DNA of 64,000 nt from CANLBN01 sp050633525. Lineage in GTDB: Bacteria; Pseudomonadota; Gammaproteobacteria; Pseudomonadales; Cellvibrionaceae. Of this stretch, positions 54,196-63,064 are shown in pieces. Each line of letters opens with the position of its first letter. Position 1 is the stretch's first letter. The DNA is taken from the NCBI GenBank assembly GCA_050633525.1, contig JBOEGR010000022.1, positions 11,664 through 75,663 on the forward strand, written 5' to 3'. The notes under the pieces were generated by a model. The model did no database searches and had not been told where the DNA came from. It saw nothing but the letters and a program-made list of their open reading frames with translations. Made by a program: the position numbers and the translations under genes.

Positions 54196-55638
54196 CTAAA
54201 GCACCGTGAGTAATGCTTCGGGGGGTTGTTCACAAGCAATCTTATCGCCTAACAAAGACTCTATTGCGGGTAATCTAAATGCATCATCTTCACAGGCAAA
54301 GCTAATGGAAGCACCATCTTTACCGGCGCGTCCTGTCCTACCAATGCGATGAACATAATCTTCAGCTTCTTCTGGCAAAGTATAATTGACGACATGGCTA
54401 ATATCATCGATATGAATACCACGGCCAGCCACATCGGTAGCAACTAATATTTTAATACGTCCGGATTTGAAGGCATCTAGCGTTTTAACACGCTTATTTT
54501 GTGCTATTTCACCCGATAATAAGCCGACTTTAAAACCTTGTTTTTGTAGCTTTTCATGAAGGCGGCGGCATTCATCACGTCGATTGGCAAAAACGATCAT
54601 GCTATCAACATTGGACTGCTTCACTATGTTGCACAGCACCGTAAATTTTTCTTCAGTAGACACAAGGTATACTGTTTGAGAGACGGTATCCGTCGCAACG
54701 CTTTCTGGTTCTATTTCAACGCTGACAGGGTCACAAGTCCACTGCTCAGCCAAACGCATAACATCTTCTGTAAAGGTCGCCGAAAAGAACAAGGTCTGAC
54801 GATTAGTACGATTAGGCGTTAAACGCACAATACGCCTCACCTGAGGAATAAAGCCCATATCCAACATACGATCAGCTTCATCAAGCACCATTACCTCTAC
54901 TTGATCCAGATATACATCTTTACTACTGGCAAAATCGAGTAAACGACCTGGAGTGGCAACCAAAATATCAACCAGTTGATTTTGTATCTTACGCTTTTGC
55001 TTATCATAATCCATGCCCCCGACTAGGGTATGAACTGTTAGATCAGTATATTTTGTTAGTGCTTTTGCATCTTCGGCTATCTGAATAACCAACTCTCTGG
55101 TAGGCGCAATAATCAGCGCCCTTGCTTCCCCCGCATAACGGTTTTCAGTGACCGGATTTTTTAAGAAGTCGTCAATGATGGCAAGTAAGAAAGCAGCCGT
55201 TTTCCCCGTCCCCGTTTGCGCTTTACCTAGTAGATCTAAGCCTTTTAAGGTGTTGGGTAACGATTGGGCTTGGATGGGCGAGCAATATTCGAATTTTAAA
55301 TCAGCAATAGCTCGCATTAAAGGTAGCTCTAAGCCAAGATCGTGAAAACGAGTTTTGCCCTCTATTTCAGGGACGGGAAACTGATCTAAGTTCCAGGGTG
55401 TGGCTTTTTTATGAGAAGGTTTACGTTGGCGTTTATTTGACGTTTTTTGAGGGCGATCTGAGGTAGACTGAGAGTGCTGTTTTTTGGAGCCGTGCTCTTT
55501 GGGGTGGGCTTTATTGGACGAAGGCTTCGCTGAAGCAGTTTGATTCGAACTTGAATCATCACTCTTTTTCTTAAATAAATTTTTAAACAATGTTTTACCT
55601 ACTCTCCAAACTTGGTTAATGTCAATTTCAATACCCAA
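54196..55638 (-). CDS. rhlB: DEAD-box ATP-dependent RNA helicase RhlB
   Basis: This is a 480-residue DEAD-box helicase with Q-motif SPIQAQSLP, AQTGTGKTA (motif I), VLDEADRMLDMGF (II), FSATF (III) and HRIGRTGRAGK (VI). The first 85 or so residues form a low-complexity basic extension rich in Ser, Lys and Gln, as in Pseudomonas RhlB. The gene position downstream of prmC, on the same strand, also recalls that group. It likely acts in RNA turnover with RNase E. Confidence 0.92.
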   Translation of the reverse strand: MGIEIDINQVWRVGKTLFKNLFKKKSDDSSSNQTASAKPSSNKAHPKEHGSKKQHSQSTSDRPQKTSNKRQRKPSHKKATPWNLDQFPVPEIEGKTRFHDLGLELPLMRAIADLKFEYCSPIQAQSLPNTLKGLDLLGKAQTGTGKTAAFLLAIIDDFLKNPVTENRYAGEARALIIAPTRELVIQIAEDAKALTKYTDLTVHTLVGGMDYDKQKRKIQNQLVDILVATPGRLLDFASSKDVYLDQVEVMVLDEADRMLDMGFIPQVRRIVRLTPNRTNRQTLFFSATFTEDVMRLAEQWTCDPVSVEIEPESVATDTVSQTVYLVSTEEKFTVLCNIVKQSNVDSMIVFANRRDECRRLHEKLQKQGFKVGLLSGEIAQNKRVKTLDAFKSGRIKILVATDVAGRGIHIDDISHVVNYTLPEEAEDYVHRIGRTGRAGKDGASISFACEDDAFRLPAIESLLGDKIACEQPPEALLTVL

Positions 55639-55714
55639 AACAATGGAGCAGATGTGAAATTTTGCCGGAGTATATCACGTTTTATAACGATCGATTTAAG
55701 GTGATATTAAAGGC

Positions 55715-56554
55715 CTAGACAAACTGACCCAAAGTCACTCTCGGCTGAGCAGACAAATCTAGGCGAGTTTCCACACAAGTAAAACCGTGAACGTGCATAC
55801 AATGGGAGACTTGCTCTCCCTGCTCATTACCATGCTCCAACAAAAGCCACCCGCCAGACTGTAGGTATCTTGGAGCAGTTTGTACGATGAAGGCTAAATC
55901 AGCAAAACCCATCTGATCAGCAACAAGTGCTGTCTTAGGCTCAAACCTCACATCTCCTTCGCTCAAATGCCGGTCACAAGCATCAATGTAAGGTGGGTTA
56001 GAGACAATGACATCAAACTGGGATCCATCAACTGCATCAAACCAGTCACTTAAATGAAAGGTAATATTGTCTAAAGACAAGTTCTGCTTATTCTTTTGCG
56101 CTAGCGCTAAGGCATTCTCTTGCCGCTCTAATCCTCTAATACGCCAATGCGGTTTTTCACTAGCTAAAGCCAAGCCAATGGCGCCTGTTCCAGCTCCCAA
56201 GTCCGCGACCGAGATAGAGTCATGCTCTCTGGTCGACATCAGCTCTAATATCGTCTCCACCAATAACTCTGTATCTGGGCGGGGGATTAAGGTATTAGAA
56301 TCTACCATAATAGGGAGAGACCAAAATTCTTTTTCACCTAATATATAGGCTATCGGCTCTCCCTTCATTCTTCTATCAAGTAATTGCTTATACTCTTTTG
56401 AGGCTTCAATAGAGACAGCTTTCTCAGGCCAAGTGTATAAATAAGTGCGATCTTTTTTTAACACACGAGACAACAACAACTCACAATCAAGGCGAGAGGT
56501 ATCTGATTCACGCAAACATTCGTGAAGCGAAAGAAGAGATCGGATTGTATCCAT
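55715..56554 (-). CDS. prmC: Peptide chain release factor N5-glutamine methyltransferase
   Basis: PrmC methylates the GGQ glutamine of RF1 and RF2. The 279-residue protein shows IPRPDTELLVE, the SAM motif VADLGAGTGAIGLALA and the catalytic NPPY (VSNPPYIDA). It lies 36 bp after prfA, which encodes its substrate, in the conserved hemA-prfA-prmC operon. Confidence 0.97.
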   Translation of the reverse strand: MDTIRSLLSLHECLRESDTSRLDCELLLSRVLKKDRTYLYTWPEKAVSIEASKEYKQLLDRRMKGEPIAYILGEKEFWSLPIMVDSNTLIPRPDTELLVETILELMSTREHDSISVADLGAGTGAIGLALASEKPHWRIRGLERQENALALAQKNKQNLSLDNITFHLSDWFDAVDGSQFDVIVSNPPYIDACDRHLSEGDVRFEPKTALVADQMGFADLAFIVQTAPRYLQSGGWLLLEHGNEQGEQVSHCMHVHGFTCVETRLDLSAQPRVTLGQFV

Positions 56555-56590
56555 TATCGTGTTTTAGTTAAGTAAGTATTGAATAACTCC

Positions 56591-57676
56591 TTAGGAGCCG
56601 CTCAATGCTGCTAACTGGTCTGCCTGATATTCGTTAACTAATGGCTGGATAATTTCGTCAAGGTCACCGGCAACGACTTCGTTTAATTTGTAAAGCGTTA
56701 AATTAATACGGTGATCACTGACTCGACCCTGAGGAAAATTATAGGTTCGAATTCGCTCAGAACGATCACCACTCCCCACCAAATTTTTACGCTCGTCCGC
56801 ACGTTCTTTATCAGAGACTTCCTGCTGTGCACTTTGTAAACGAGCAGCCAGCAAAGACATCGCTCGTGCTCTATTTTTGTGTTGCGAGCGTTCATCTTGG
56901 CACTCGACAACCAAACCAGTAGGAATATGGGTTAAGCGAATTGCAGAATCAGTTTTGTTAACGTGCTGACCGCCTGCACCACTTGCCCTAAAAGTGTCGA
57001 CCCGTAGATCGGCTTTGTTAATTTCTATTTCAGCTTGGGCATCGGCTTCTGGCAAGATCGCAACCGTACAAGCAGAGGTATGTACACGCCCCTGCGATTC
57101 AGTTTCAGGAACACGTTGTACACGATGGGCTCCCGATTCAAACTTCAATTGTGAGTAAACACCTTGACCAATAATTCTAGAAATAACCTCTTTGTAGCCA
57201 CCATGCTCGCCGGCATTCTCACTAATAATTTCTATGCGCCATTTTCTTTTCTCGGCGTAGCGACTATACATACGGAATAAATCACCTGCAAAAATAGCAG
57301 CTTCATCACCCCCCGTCCCCGCACGGACTTCCAAAAACACATTTTTGTCATCATTGGGATCTTTTGGCAATAGTAATTTTTGCAATTCTAAGTCGAGTAC
57401 TTCTTGCTTTGCCTCGGCAGACTTTAACTCTTCTTGGCCCATTGCTCGCATGTCGGCATCACTGTCATTAAGCAATACCTTAGACTCTTTGATATCAGAT
57501 AAAACTTGCTGGTACTCGTCGAAACATTTCACAACAGGCTCAAGCTCCGCATACTCGCGCGACAATTCACGAAAGCGATTTTGATCAGCGATAATATCAC
57601 CGTCGCTAAGCAAAGCGCCGACTTCAACGTAGCGCTCTTGTAGTGTTTCTAATTTAAGGCGAATGGAATCTTTCAT
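56591..57676 (-). CDS. prfA: Peptide chain release factor 1
   Basis: RF1 recognises UAA and UAG stop codons. The 361-residue protein has the catalytic GGQ loop (RASGAGGQHVNKTDSAIR) and a codon-recognition segment RVPETESQGRVHTSACTV, which normally holds the PxT tripeptide (here PET, slightly displaced in the text but in place). It lies between hemA and prmC. Confidence 0.98.
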   Translation of the reverse strand: MKDSIRLKLETLQERYVEVGALLSDGDIIADQNRFRELSREYAELEPVVKCFDEYQQVLSDIKESKVLLNDSDADMRAMGQEELKSAEAKQEVLDLELQKLLLPKDPNDDKNVFLEVRAGTGGDEAAIFAGDLFRMYSRYAEKRKWRIEIISENAGEHGGYKEVISRIIGQGVYSQLKFESGAHRVQRVPETESQGRVHTSACTVAILPEADAQAEIEINKADLRVDTFRASGAGGQHVNKTDSAIRLTHIPTGLVVECQDERSQHKNRARAMSLLAARLQSAQQEVSDKERADERKNLVGSGDRSERIRTYNFPQGRVSDHRINLTLYKLNEVVAGDLDEIIQPLVNEYQADQLAALSGS

Positions 57677-57758
57677 AAAATTAATTCAGTAGAGTTTCAA
57701 TAATAGTGTCAAAAAATGTAGCGTTAAAAAGCAAAACCATCTATGCAAAACAGTCCAG

Positions 57759-59132
57759 CTATTTATTTTTATTCAGCTTATCGGCTGATAGCAATGTATT
57801 AGTATTAGCTTGTGTCAAAGCCACTTTTTCAGAGATAGAATCAGGTAATTGGGCATTTACATCTGGAACACCCAACAAACGCTGCGAAAGTGCGATCAAT
57901 TCTTCAGGCCCATTTTCACTCACATGCTTTAATTGCTGTGTTGGCGTATGTAATAATTTATTAGTGAGATTATTTGCCATCTGCTGCAACACTTGTTCAG
58001 CAGGAATACCATTATTCAAATCACGCATGGCTTTTTGCAAAGCCTCATCGCGCAATTGTTCAGCGCCTGCACGGTAGGATTTGATAGCAGCCACAGAATG
58101 GCGTGAACGTCTCTCTTTAATATAATCAGCCACACTCTGTTCAACAATTAAATGTGCGTCTTTTGCGGCAGCTTCTCTTGATTGCTTATTTTCATCAATC
58201 ACATCACGTAAATCATCGACGGTATACAAATACACATCATCTAACTCCGACACCTCAGATTCGATATCACGAGGAACAGCAATATCTACCATAAAAATAG
58301 GCTTGTGCTTACGCTGCTTTAATGCGGATTCGACCGCACCTTTACCCAATATCGGGAGTTGGCTAGCAGTTGAGGAAATAACAATATCGGCTTTATCCAA
58401 GTAATCGGGTATATCTGAGAGTAAAATCGCTTGGGCTGAAAACTCATCCGCTAACACCTGAGCACGCTCTAAAGTGCGATTAGCGAATATTAACGAAGCA
58501 ATGCCTTGCTCTTTTAAATGGCGCGCAACCAAGTCAATCGTTTCACCCGCGCCAATCAGCAAGGCCGTATCCTGCTTTAGATCAGAGAAAATGCGCTGAG
58601 CCAAATGAACCGCTGCATAAGCAACGGAAACAGGGTTACGGCCTATTGCTGTATCCGTCCGAACTTGCTTTGCGACACTGAAGACTTTTTGGAATGCACT
58701 GTGTAATTCCGACCCTAAAGCCGTAGCTTCTTGTGCAACAGCGTAACTAGACTTCATCTGCCCTAGTATTTGCGGTTCACCTAACACCATAGAGTTGAGG
58801 CCGCAAGCCACTCTCATCATATGACTGACCGCATCGACATCATTGTGAATATAGCAGTGATCAGATAATAATTGGGGGTCTAATTGGTGAAATTGGGCCA
58901 ACCAGCCAACGATAGCGCCCTCTAGAGCCGGGGAACTAATATCACTAAGGTCTGTACTAAGGTATAACTCTGTGCGGTTACATGTCGACAAGATTGCCGC
59001 TTCACTCACAGCAGTTTCACTCAGCAATTGCTGAAGCGTGGGCACCATAGACTCAGGCGCGAAAGTAACGCGTTCTCTGAGCTCAAGGGTTGCACTTTCG
59101 TGATTAAGACCAATAACTAACAGTGGAATCAT
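57759..59132 (-). CDS. hemA: Glutamyl-tRNA reductase
   Basis: HemA reduces glutamyl-tRNA to glutamate-1-semialdehyde, the first step of C5 haem synthesis. The ATG at 59132 gives MIPLLVIGLNHESA, the standard N-terminus, and the active-site Cys51 in STCNRTELY. A longer frame to 59192 is rejected. NADPH-binding LIGAGETIDLVARHL and VDIAVPRDIE are present. The 457-residue length includes a C-terminal tail longer than in E. coli (418). It is the first gene of hemA-prfA-prmC. Confidence 0.96.
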   Translation of the reverse strand: MIPLLVIGLNHESATLELRERVTFAPESMVPTLQQLLSETAVSEAAILSTCNRTELYLSTDLSDISSPALEGAIVGWLAQFHQLDPQLLSDHCYIHNDVDAVSHMMRVACGLNSMVLGEPQILGQMKSSYAVAQEATALGSELHSAFQKVFSVAKQVRTDTAIGRNPVSVAYAAVHLAQRIFSDLKQDTALLIGAGETIDLVARHLKEQGIASLIFANRTLERAQVLADEFSAQAILLSDIPDYLDKADIVISSTASQLPILGKGAVESALKQRKHKPIFMVDIAVPRDIESEVSELDDVYLYTVDDLRDVIDENKQSREAAAKDAHLIVEQSVADYIKERRSRHSVAAIKSYRAGAEQLRDEALQKAMRDLNNGIPAEQVLQQMANNLTNKLLHTPTQQLKHVSENGPEELIALSQRLLGVPDVNAQLPDSISEKVALTQANTNTLLSADKLNKNK

Positions 59133-59417
59133 GCAAAACAAGAGGTAATCGAGACAATTGCCTATTGTCCGCATACCAGCAGACAATAGCAAGTCAAGGT
59201 GATTAAATACCTTGTAGATTCAATTAAAACCTTACTTTGAAGAAAAAATAGCCTAGTGACCAACTCAAGTGACACTTGGCGAATTGTGCACATCGGGTTT
59301 ACACTAAACTATATGTGTTAGATCAGTTAGAACTGCCACATCTTTTAGCTCGAGTATTTAGCTCGATTTAAACAGATCGTATATTCAGATTAATCGCTAG
59401 AATGGTGACAATGGGCA
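59133..59417. promoter_or_regulatory. Divergent hemA / lbcA-like promoter region
   Basis: A 285-bp intergenic region separates hemA from the TPR lipoprotein gene. Promoters for both directions must lie here, but no box pair is good enough to assign. A repeated phrase TTTAGCTCGA(G/T) occurs near 59343-59366. Confidence 0.35.
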
Positions 59418-61244
59418 ATGAGAGACTTAACGAGAGTCTTATCCGATATTTCGGCCTACAATAAAATACTATCCTCTGGGCTACTCTTACTTGCTCTTAG
59501 TGCATGTAGTACGTCTCCTCCTATTCCACCTATAAATGATCAAACTCAATCGAGCTCAATAAAAACAAACAATCCAAGTACTAGCACAAGAATTGAATCC
59601 CCCACTCAATACAGCAATTTCTCAATCGACACACTCTATTCATTGCTCGTAGCCGAGATGGCAGCAAGCCGTCGACAATATGACCTTACCTTGGATAACT
59701 ATATTGCTGAAGCCAATACCACCAGCGATTTAGGTGTGATTGCACGCGCAGCACGCTTATCACAGTACTTTAGAAAACATGATGAAACCTTAGAAATGGG
59801 TAGATTATGGCTCGCACAAACTCCAAACGATATTGAAGCCAATGCCATCACGGCAACCGCACACATTGAAAAACGTGAGCCCTTGCAAGCACTGACTTAC
59901 GCAGAGAAGATACTTGAGCTCACATCAACACAAAACGGCTCAAATACACAAAACGCGAATAAAAGAGCAGCCATTACAGAAACCATTGCCAATTTTAGCC
60001 GTACGTCTGACACCCTGACCAAGCAAACCTTAGTTCAACGCTATATCGAGTTGATAAAACGTTACCCTGATTATGTTGCATTGAAGGTTGGCCTCAGCGT
60101 TCTGTATGAATCACAGCAAGATACTGCGACAGCTTACGCAACAATAGAAGATGCTATCGCCCAAGATAAAAACTATCTGCCCGCCATCATGCAAGAGATT
60201 CGCCTACTGCAAGCCAGTAAACAAAATGAAAAAGCCATAGAAAAGATTAAAATATTATTAAGTGAACAGCCCGATAATAATAGGCTACGGCTACTCTATG
60301 CCCGTATGTTGACCCAAACGGATATCAATGCGGCCTATGAAGAATTTAGCTTACTAGCGAAGCAATCACCGCAACACCTAGATATTCAGTTCTCCAAAGC
60401 CCTCATCGCACTGGAAGTTAAGAAAGTAGATGAGGCTAAAGGTATTCTGGAGAGCTTGCTAAAGAAGAATTATCGCCCCGATACCGTTAACTTTTATCTA
60501 GGTAATCTCGCAGAGCTTAACAACGACAATACTTCAGCTCTACAGTACTACCTAGCCGTCAAAGCTGGGCAAGATTATGTACCTGCTCACAGCAGAGCAG
60601 CACGCATTATGGCTCAGCAAGGCAATCTCAATCAGGCTCAAAATCATTTCACGCAGCTGCGTGAAAGGACACCGAATCGTCGCCCAGAACTATATGCCGC
60701 TGAAGCTGAAGTGCTCGTATTAATGGAGCAAACGCAAGCTGCCATCAAGATATTAGGGCAAGCAATTGACGAATACCCTGATAACACTAATTTGCGTTAC
60801 AGCCGTTCAAGCCTATATGAGCAAACCAATCAACTCACTCTAATGGAAAATGACTTACGTCACGCCTTGGATGTTGAGCCTGAAAGCGCCTCAACCTTAA
60901 ATGCACTCGGTTATTTCCTGACAAGCAGAACAGATCGACATGACGAAGCTTACACACTGATCAAAAAAGCAATTGAACTCAAGCCTAATGACCCCGCTAT
61001 TATGGATAGTATGGGCTGGGTACTCTTTAAATTAGGCCGAACTGACGAAGCGATTGATTACTTGCGTAGAGCATTTGAACTCTTTCCTGACCCAGAAGTA
61101 GCTGCGCACTTAGGGGAAGCGCTATGGACCAATGGCAAGAAGCAAGAAGCACGTACAATCTGGACCGATAACCTGAAAGATAACCCCAATGACAGTCGAA
61201 TTATTGATACTATGGAGAGACTACAGGCTAAACCATCAAACTAG
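59418..61244 (+). CDS. TPR-repeat outer-membrane lipoprotein (LbcA-like)
   Basis: This 608-residue lipoprotein has a signal and lipobox LLLLALSACSTSPP (Cys near 30), followed by many tetratricopeptide repeats (for example LLYARMLTQTDINAAYEEF, TLNALGYFLTSRTDRHDEAY and SMGWVLFKLGRTDEAIDYLR). In Pseudomonas the gene at this position, between hemA and lolB, encodes LbcA. LbcA tethers and activates the protease CtpA against peptidoglycan hydrolases. The same position and architecture suggest the same job here. No ctpA is in the window. Confidence 0.82.
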   Translation: MRDLTRVLSDISAYNKILSSGLLLLALSACSTSPPIPPINDQTQSSSIKTNNPSTSTRIESPTQYSNFSIDTLYSLLVAEMAASRRQYDLTLDNYIAEANTTSDLGVIARAARLSQYFRKHDETLEMGRLWLAQTPNDIEANAITATAHIEKREPLQALTYAEKILELTSTQNGSNTQNANKRAAITETIANFSRTSDTLTKQTLVQRYIELIKRYPDYVALKVGLSVLYESQQDTATAYATIEDAIAQDKNYLPAIMQEIRLLQASKQNEKAIEKIKILLSEQPDNNRLRLLYARMLTQTDINAAYEEFSLLAKQSPQHLDIQFSKALIALEVKKVDEAKGILESLLKKNYRPDTVNFYLGNLAELNNDNTSALQYYLAVKAGQDYVPAHSRAARIMAQQGNLNQAQNHFTQLRERTPNRRPELYAAEAEVLVLMEQTQAAIKILGQAIDEYPDNTNLRYSRSSLYEQTNQLTLMENDLRHALDVEPESASTLNALGYFLTSRTDRHDEAYTLIKKAIELKPNDPAIMDSMGWVLFKLGRTDEAIDYLRRAFELFPDPEVAAHLGEALWTNGKKQEARTIWTDNLKDNPNDSRIIDTMERLQAKPSN

Positions 61245-61297
61245 GCAGCCATCGAATTCATAAGCCATACCAAAGAGCTAATAAAAGACAGCCCACC

Positions 61298-61879
61298 ATG
61301 CACCACTTTTTTATATTCTTTATTACCATCGTATTTCTAGCGGGTTGTGCCCAATCGCCTCCCCAACCCAGTACTATAGAACTGCAGGGAAACCAAACAC
61401 CTCCTCCTAAACAATGGGAAATTACCGCTAAACTCGGCATCAAAGTACCCACTCAAAGCGGCAGCGTATCACTCACATGGCAACAACTAGATACCTCCTA
61501 CCGTATTCGTGTACAAGGACCTCTAGGGCAAGGTAGCGGCATCATTTATGGTAATGCTGAACGCGTCGTCATTAAACGTCCCGGAAAGCCCTTACTGAGC
61601 TCATCTGATGCTACCGGCCTAATCAGAGAAACCTTTGGTTGGGATTTCCCACTACACGACCTTAAATTCTGGATAAGAGGTATTCCTACACCCAACGCTG
61701 AAATCACTTCAGAAAAGCAAACCCCAACAGGTTTATTGGAAAACCTCCAACAAGCACAATGGTCTATGGAATACAGCCGCTATAAAAAAGTAGATGAATG
61801 GCTACTGCCTGGGAAAATCGTTGCTCAACAAGGTGAAACCAGGCTCACTATGATTATTCGTAAATGGGCAATACTGTAA
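61298..61879 (+). CDS. lolB: Outer-membrane lipoprotein localisation factor LolB
   Basis: LolB receives lipoproteins from LolA and inserts them into the outer membrane. It is itself a lipoprotein with signal FFIFFITIVFLAGCAQSPP (Cys17). The 193-residue protein shows WEITAKLGIKVPTQSGSVSLTWQQ, GPLGQGSGIIYGN and FPLHDLKFWIRGIP, all LolB blocks. It lies 53 bp after the TPR gene and 59 bp before ispE. Confidence 0.95.
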   Translation: MHHFFIFFITIVFLAGCAQSPPQPSTIELQGNQTPPPKQWEITAKLGIKVPTQSGSVSLTWQQLDTSYRIRVQGPLGQGSGIIYGNAERVVIKRPGKPLLSSSDATGLIRETFGWDFPLHDLKFWIRGIPTPNAEITSEKQTPTGLLENLQQAQWSMEYSRYKKVDEWLLPGKIVAQQGETRLTMIIRKWAIL

Positions 61880-61938
61880 AATAGCCCATTAAAGCAATAT
61901 CTTGAAATAGCACATTAATAAACTAACTCTAAGCTCTG

Positions 61939-62790
61939 ATGACACTGACCTCACCACTTGTTTTACTCGCCCCAGCCAAGCTTAATTTATTTTTACATAT
62001 ATTGGGCCAAAGGGCTGACGGGTACCATGAATTACAAACCCTGTTTCAGCTACTAGACTATGGCGATACGCTCTCGTTCGTAGCGCAAGATAGTCCTGAG
62101 ATCGTATTAAAACCGACATTAGCAGGGGTCTCAAATGATGACAATCTCATTATTCGAGCAGCGCGTGCGCTACAAACCCATGCCAAAGTTAACAAAGGGG
62201 CCCATATTCATCTCGAAAAAAATCTTCCAATGGGAGGCGGTTTAGGGGGAGGCAGCTCGAATGCAGCCACAACTCTACTAGCATTGAATGAACTATGGTC
62301 ACTCCACCTGCCAAATGAGGAACTTTGCTCCATAGGTCTTCAACTTGGAGCCGATGTCCCCGTATTTATCCAAGGGCGTTCTGCTTGGGCTGAGGGAATT
62401 GGAGAGAAGTTAAGCCCCATAGATTTACCTGAACACTGGTTTCTCGTCATAAAACCCGACTGTCATGTCTCCACAGCGGATATTTTTTCGTGCGAAGAAT
62501 TGACAAGAGACACCCTCGCCATTACAGTAGCGGCCTTCTTCGAGCAGGGCGGCCAAAATGACTGTGAAATGACAGTCTGTCAGCGCTACCCAGAGGTAGA
62601 AAAGGCCTTAAAATGGCTTAATAAATACTCTCTAGCTCGACTAACAGGGACAGGCGCCTGCATCTTTGCTCACTTTGATAGCGAAGAAGAAGCAAAAGCG
62701 GTTCTGAGAGAAGTACCTGACTATTGGGAATGCTTTGCTGCTAAAGGCATCAACCATTCACCTGCTCTTGAGGTACTTCCAAAAAGGTAA
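61939..62790 (+). CDS. ispE: 4-diphosphocytidyl-2-C-methyl-D-erythritol kinase
   Basis: IspE is the GHMP kinase of the non-mevalonate isoprenoid pathway. The 283-residue protein begins VLLAPAKLNLFLHILGQRADGYHEL, which carries the substrate Lys and the YHEL block, and contains the ATP loop LPMGGGLGGGSSNAATTL. LTGTGACIFAHFD is the third GHMP motif. Gene order lolB-ispE-tRNA-prs is conserved in Pseudomonas-like genomes. Confidence 0.97.
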   Translation: MTLTSPLVLLAPAKLNLFLHILGQRADGYHELQTLFQLLDYGDTLSFVAQDSPEIVLKPTLAGVSNDDNLIIRAARALQTHAKVNKGAHIHLEKNLPMGGGLGGGSSNAATTLLALNELWSLHLPNEELCSIGLQLGADVPVFIQGRSAWAEGIGEKLSPIDLPEHWFLVIKPDCHVSTADIFSCEELTRDTLAITVAAFFEQGGQNDCEMTVCQRYPEVEKALKWLNKYSLARLTGTGACIFAHFDSEEEAKAVLREVPDYWECFAAKGINHSPALEVLPKR

Positions 62791-62891
62791 AAACAAAGTA
62801 ATTCAAGTCGCTGTATTCAATAGATGCAAGCAACCATAAACTTTGTAGATAAAAGCTCTAGACGATTCTAAGCGATCAAGAGCCACTCTAA

Positions 62892-62966
62892 TGGGGTGTA
62901 GCCAAGTGGTAAGGCAGCGGGTTTTGATCCCGCCATGCGGAGGTTCGAGTCCTCCCACCCCAGCCA
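62892..62966 (+). tRNA. tRNA-Gln (anticodon UUG)
   Basis: This 75-nt cloverleaf has its CCA end encoded. The acceptor stem TGGGGTG pairs with CACCCCA. The anticodon stem GCGGG/CCCGC encloses TTTTGAT, giving anticodon UUG. The T-arm is GGAGG-TTCGAGT-CCTCC. It lies between ispE and prs. Confidence 0.97.
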
Positions 62967-62978
62967 TACATAGTTAAT

Positions 62979-63012
62979 AAGCCGCCATGATTTATTCTTA
63001 GCGGCTTTTTTG
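62979..63012 (+). terminator. Rho-independent terminator after tRNA-Gln
   Basis: AAGCCGC (62979-62985) pairs with GCGGCTT (63001-63007), followed by a T-run. It lies 12 bp after the tRNA and 50 bp before prs, so prs probably depends on read-through or a separate promoter. Confidence 0.85.
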
Positions 63013-63064
63013 GTTTACGTTATCATCCGTCAATCATCATTAAAAGATAAATAGGTTACCTCCC

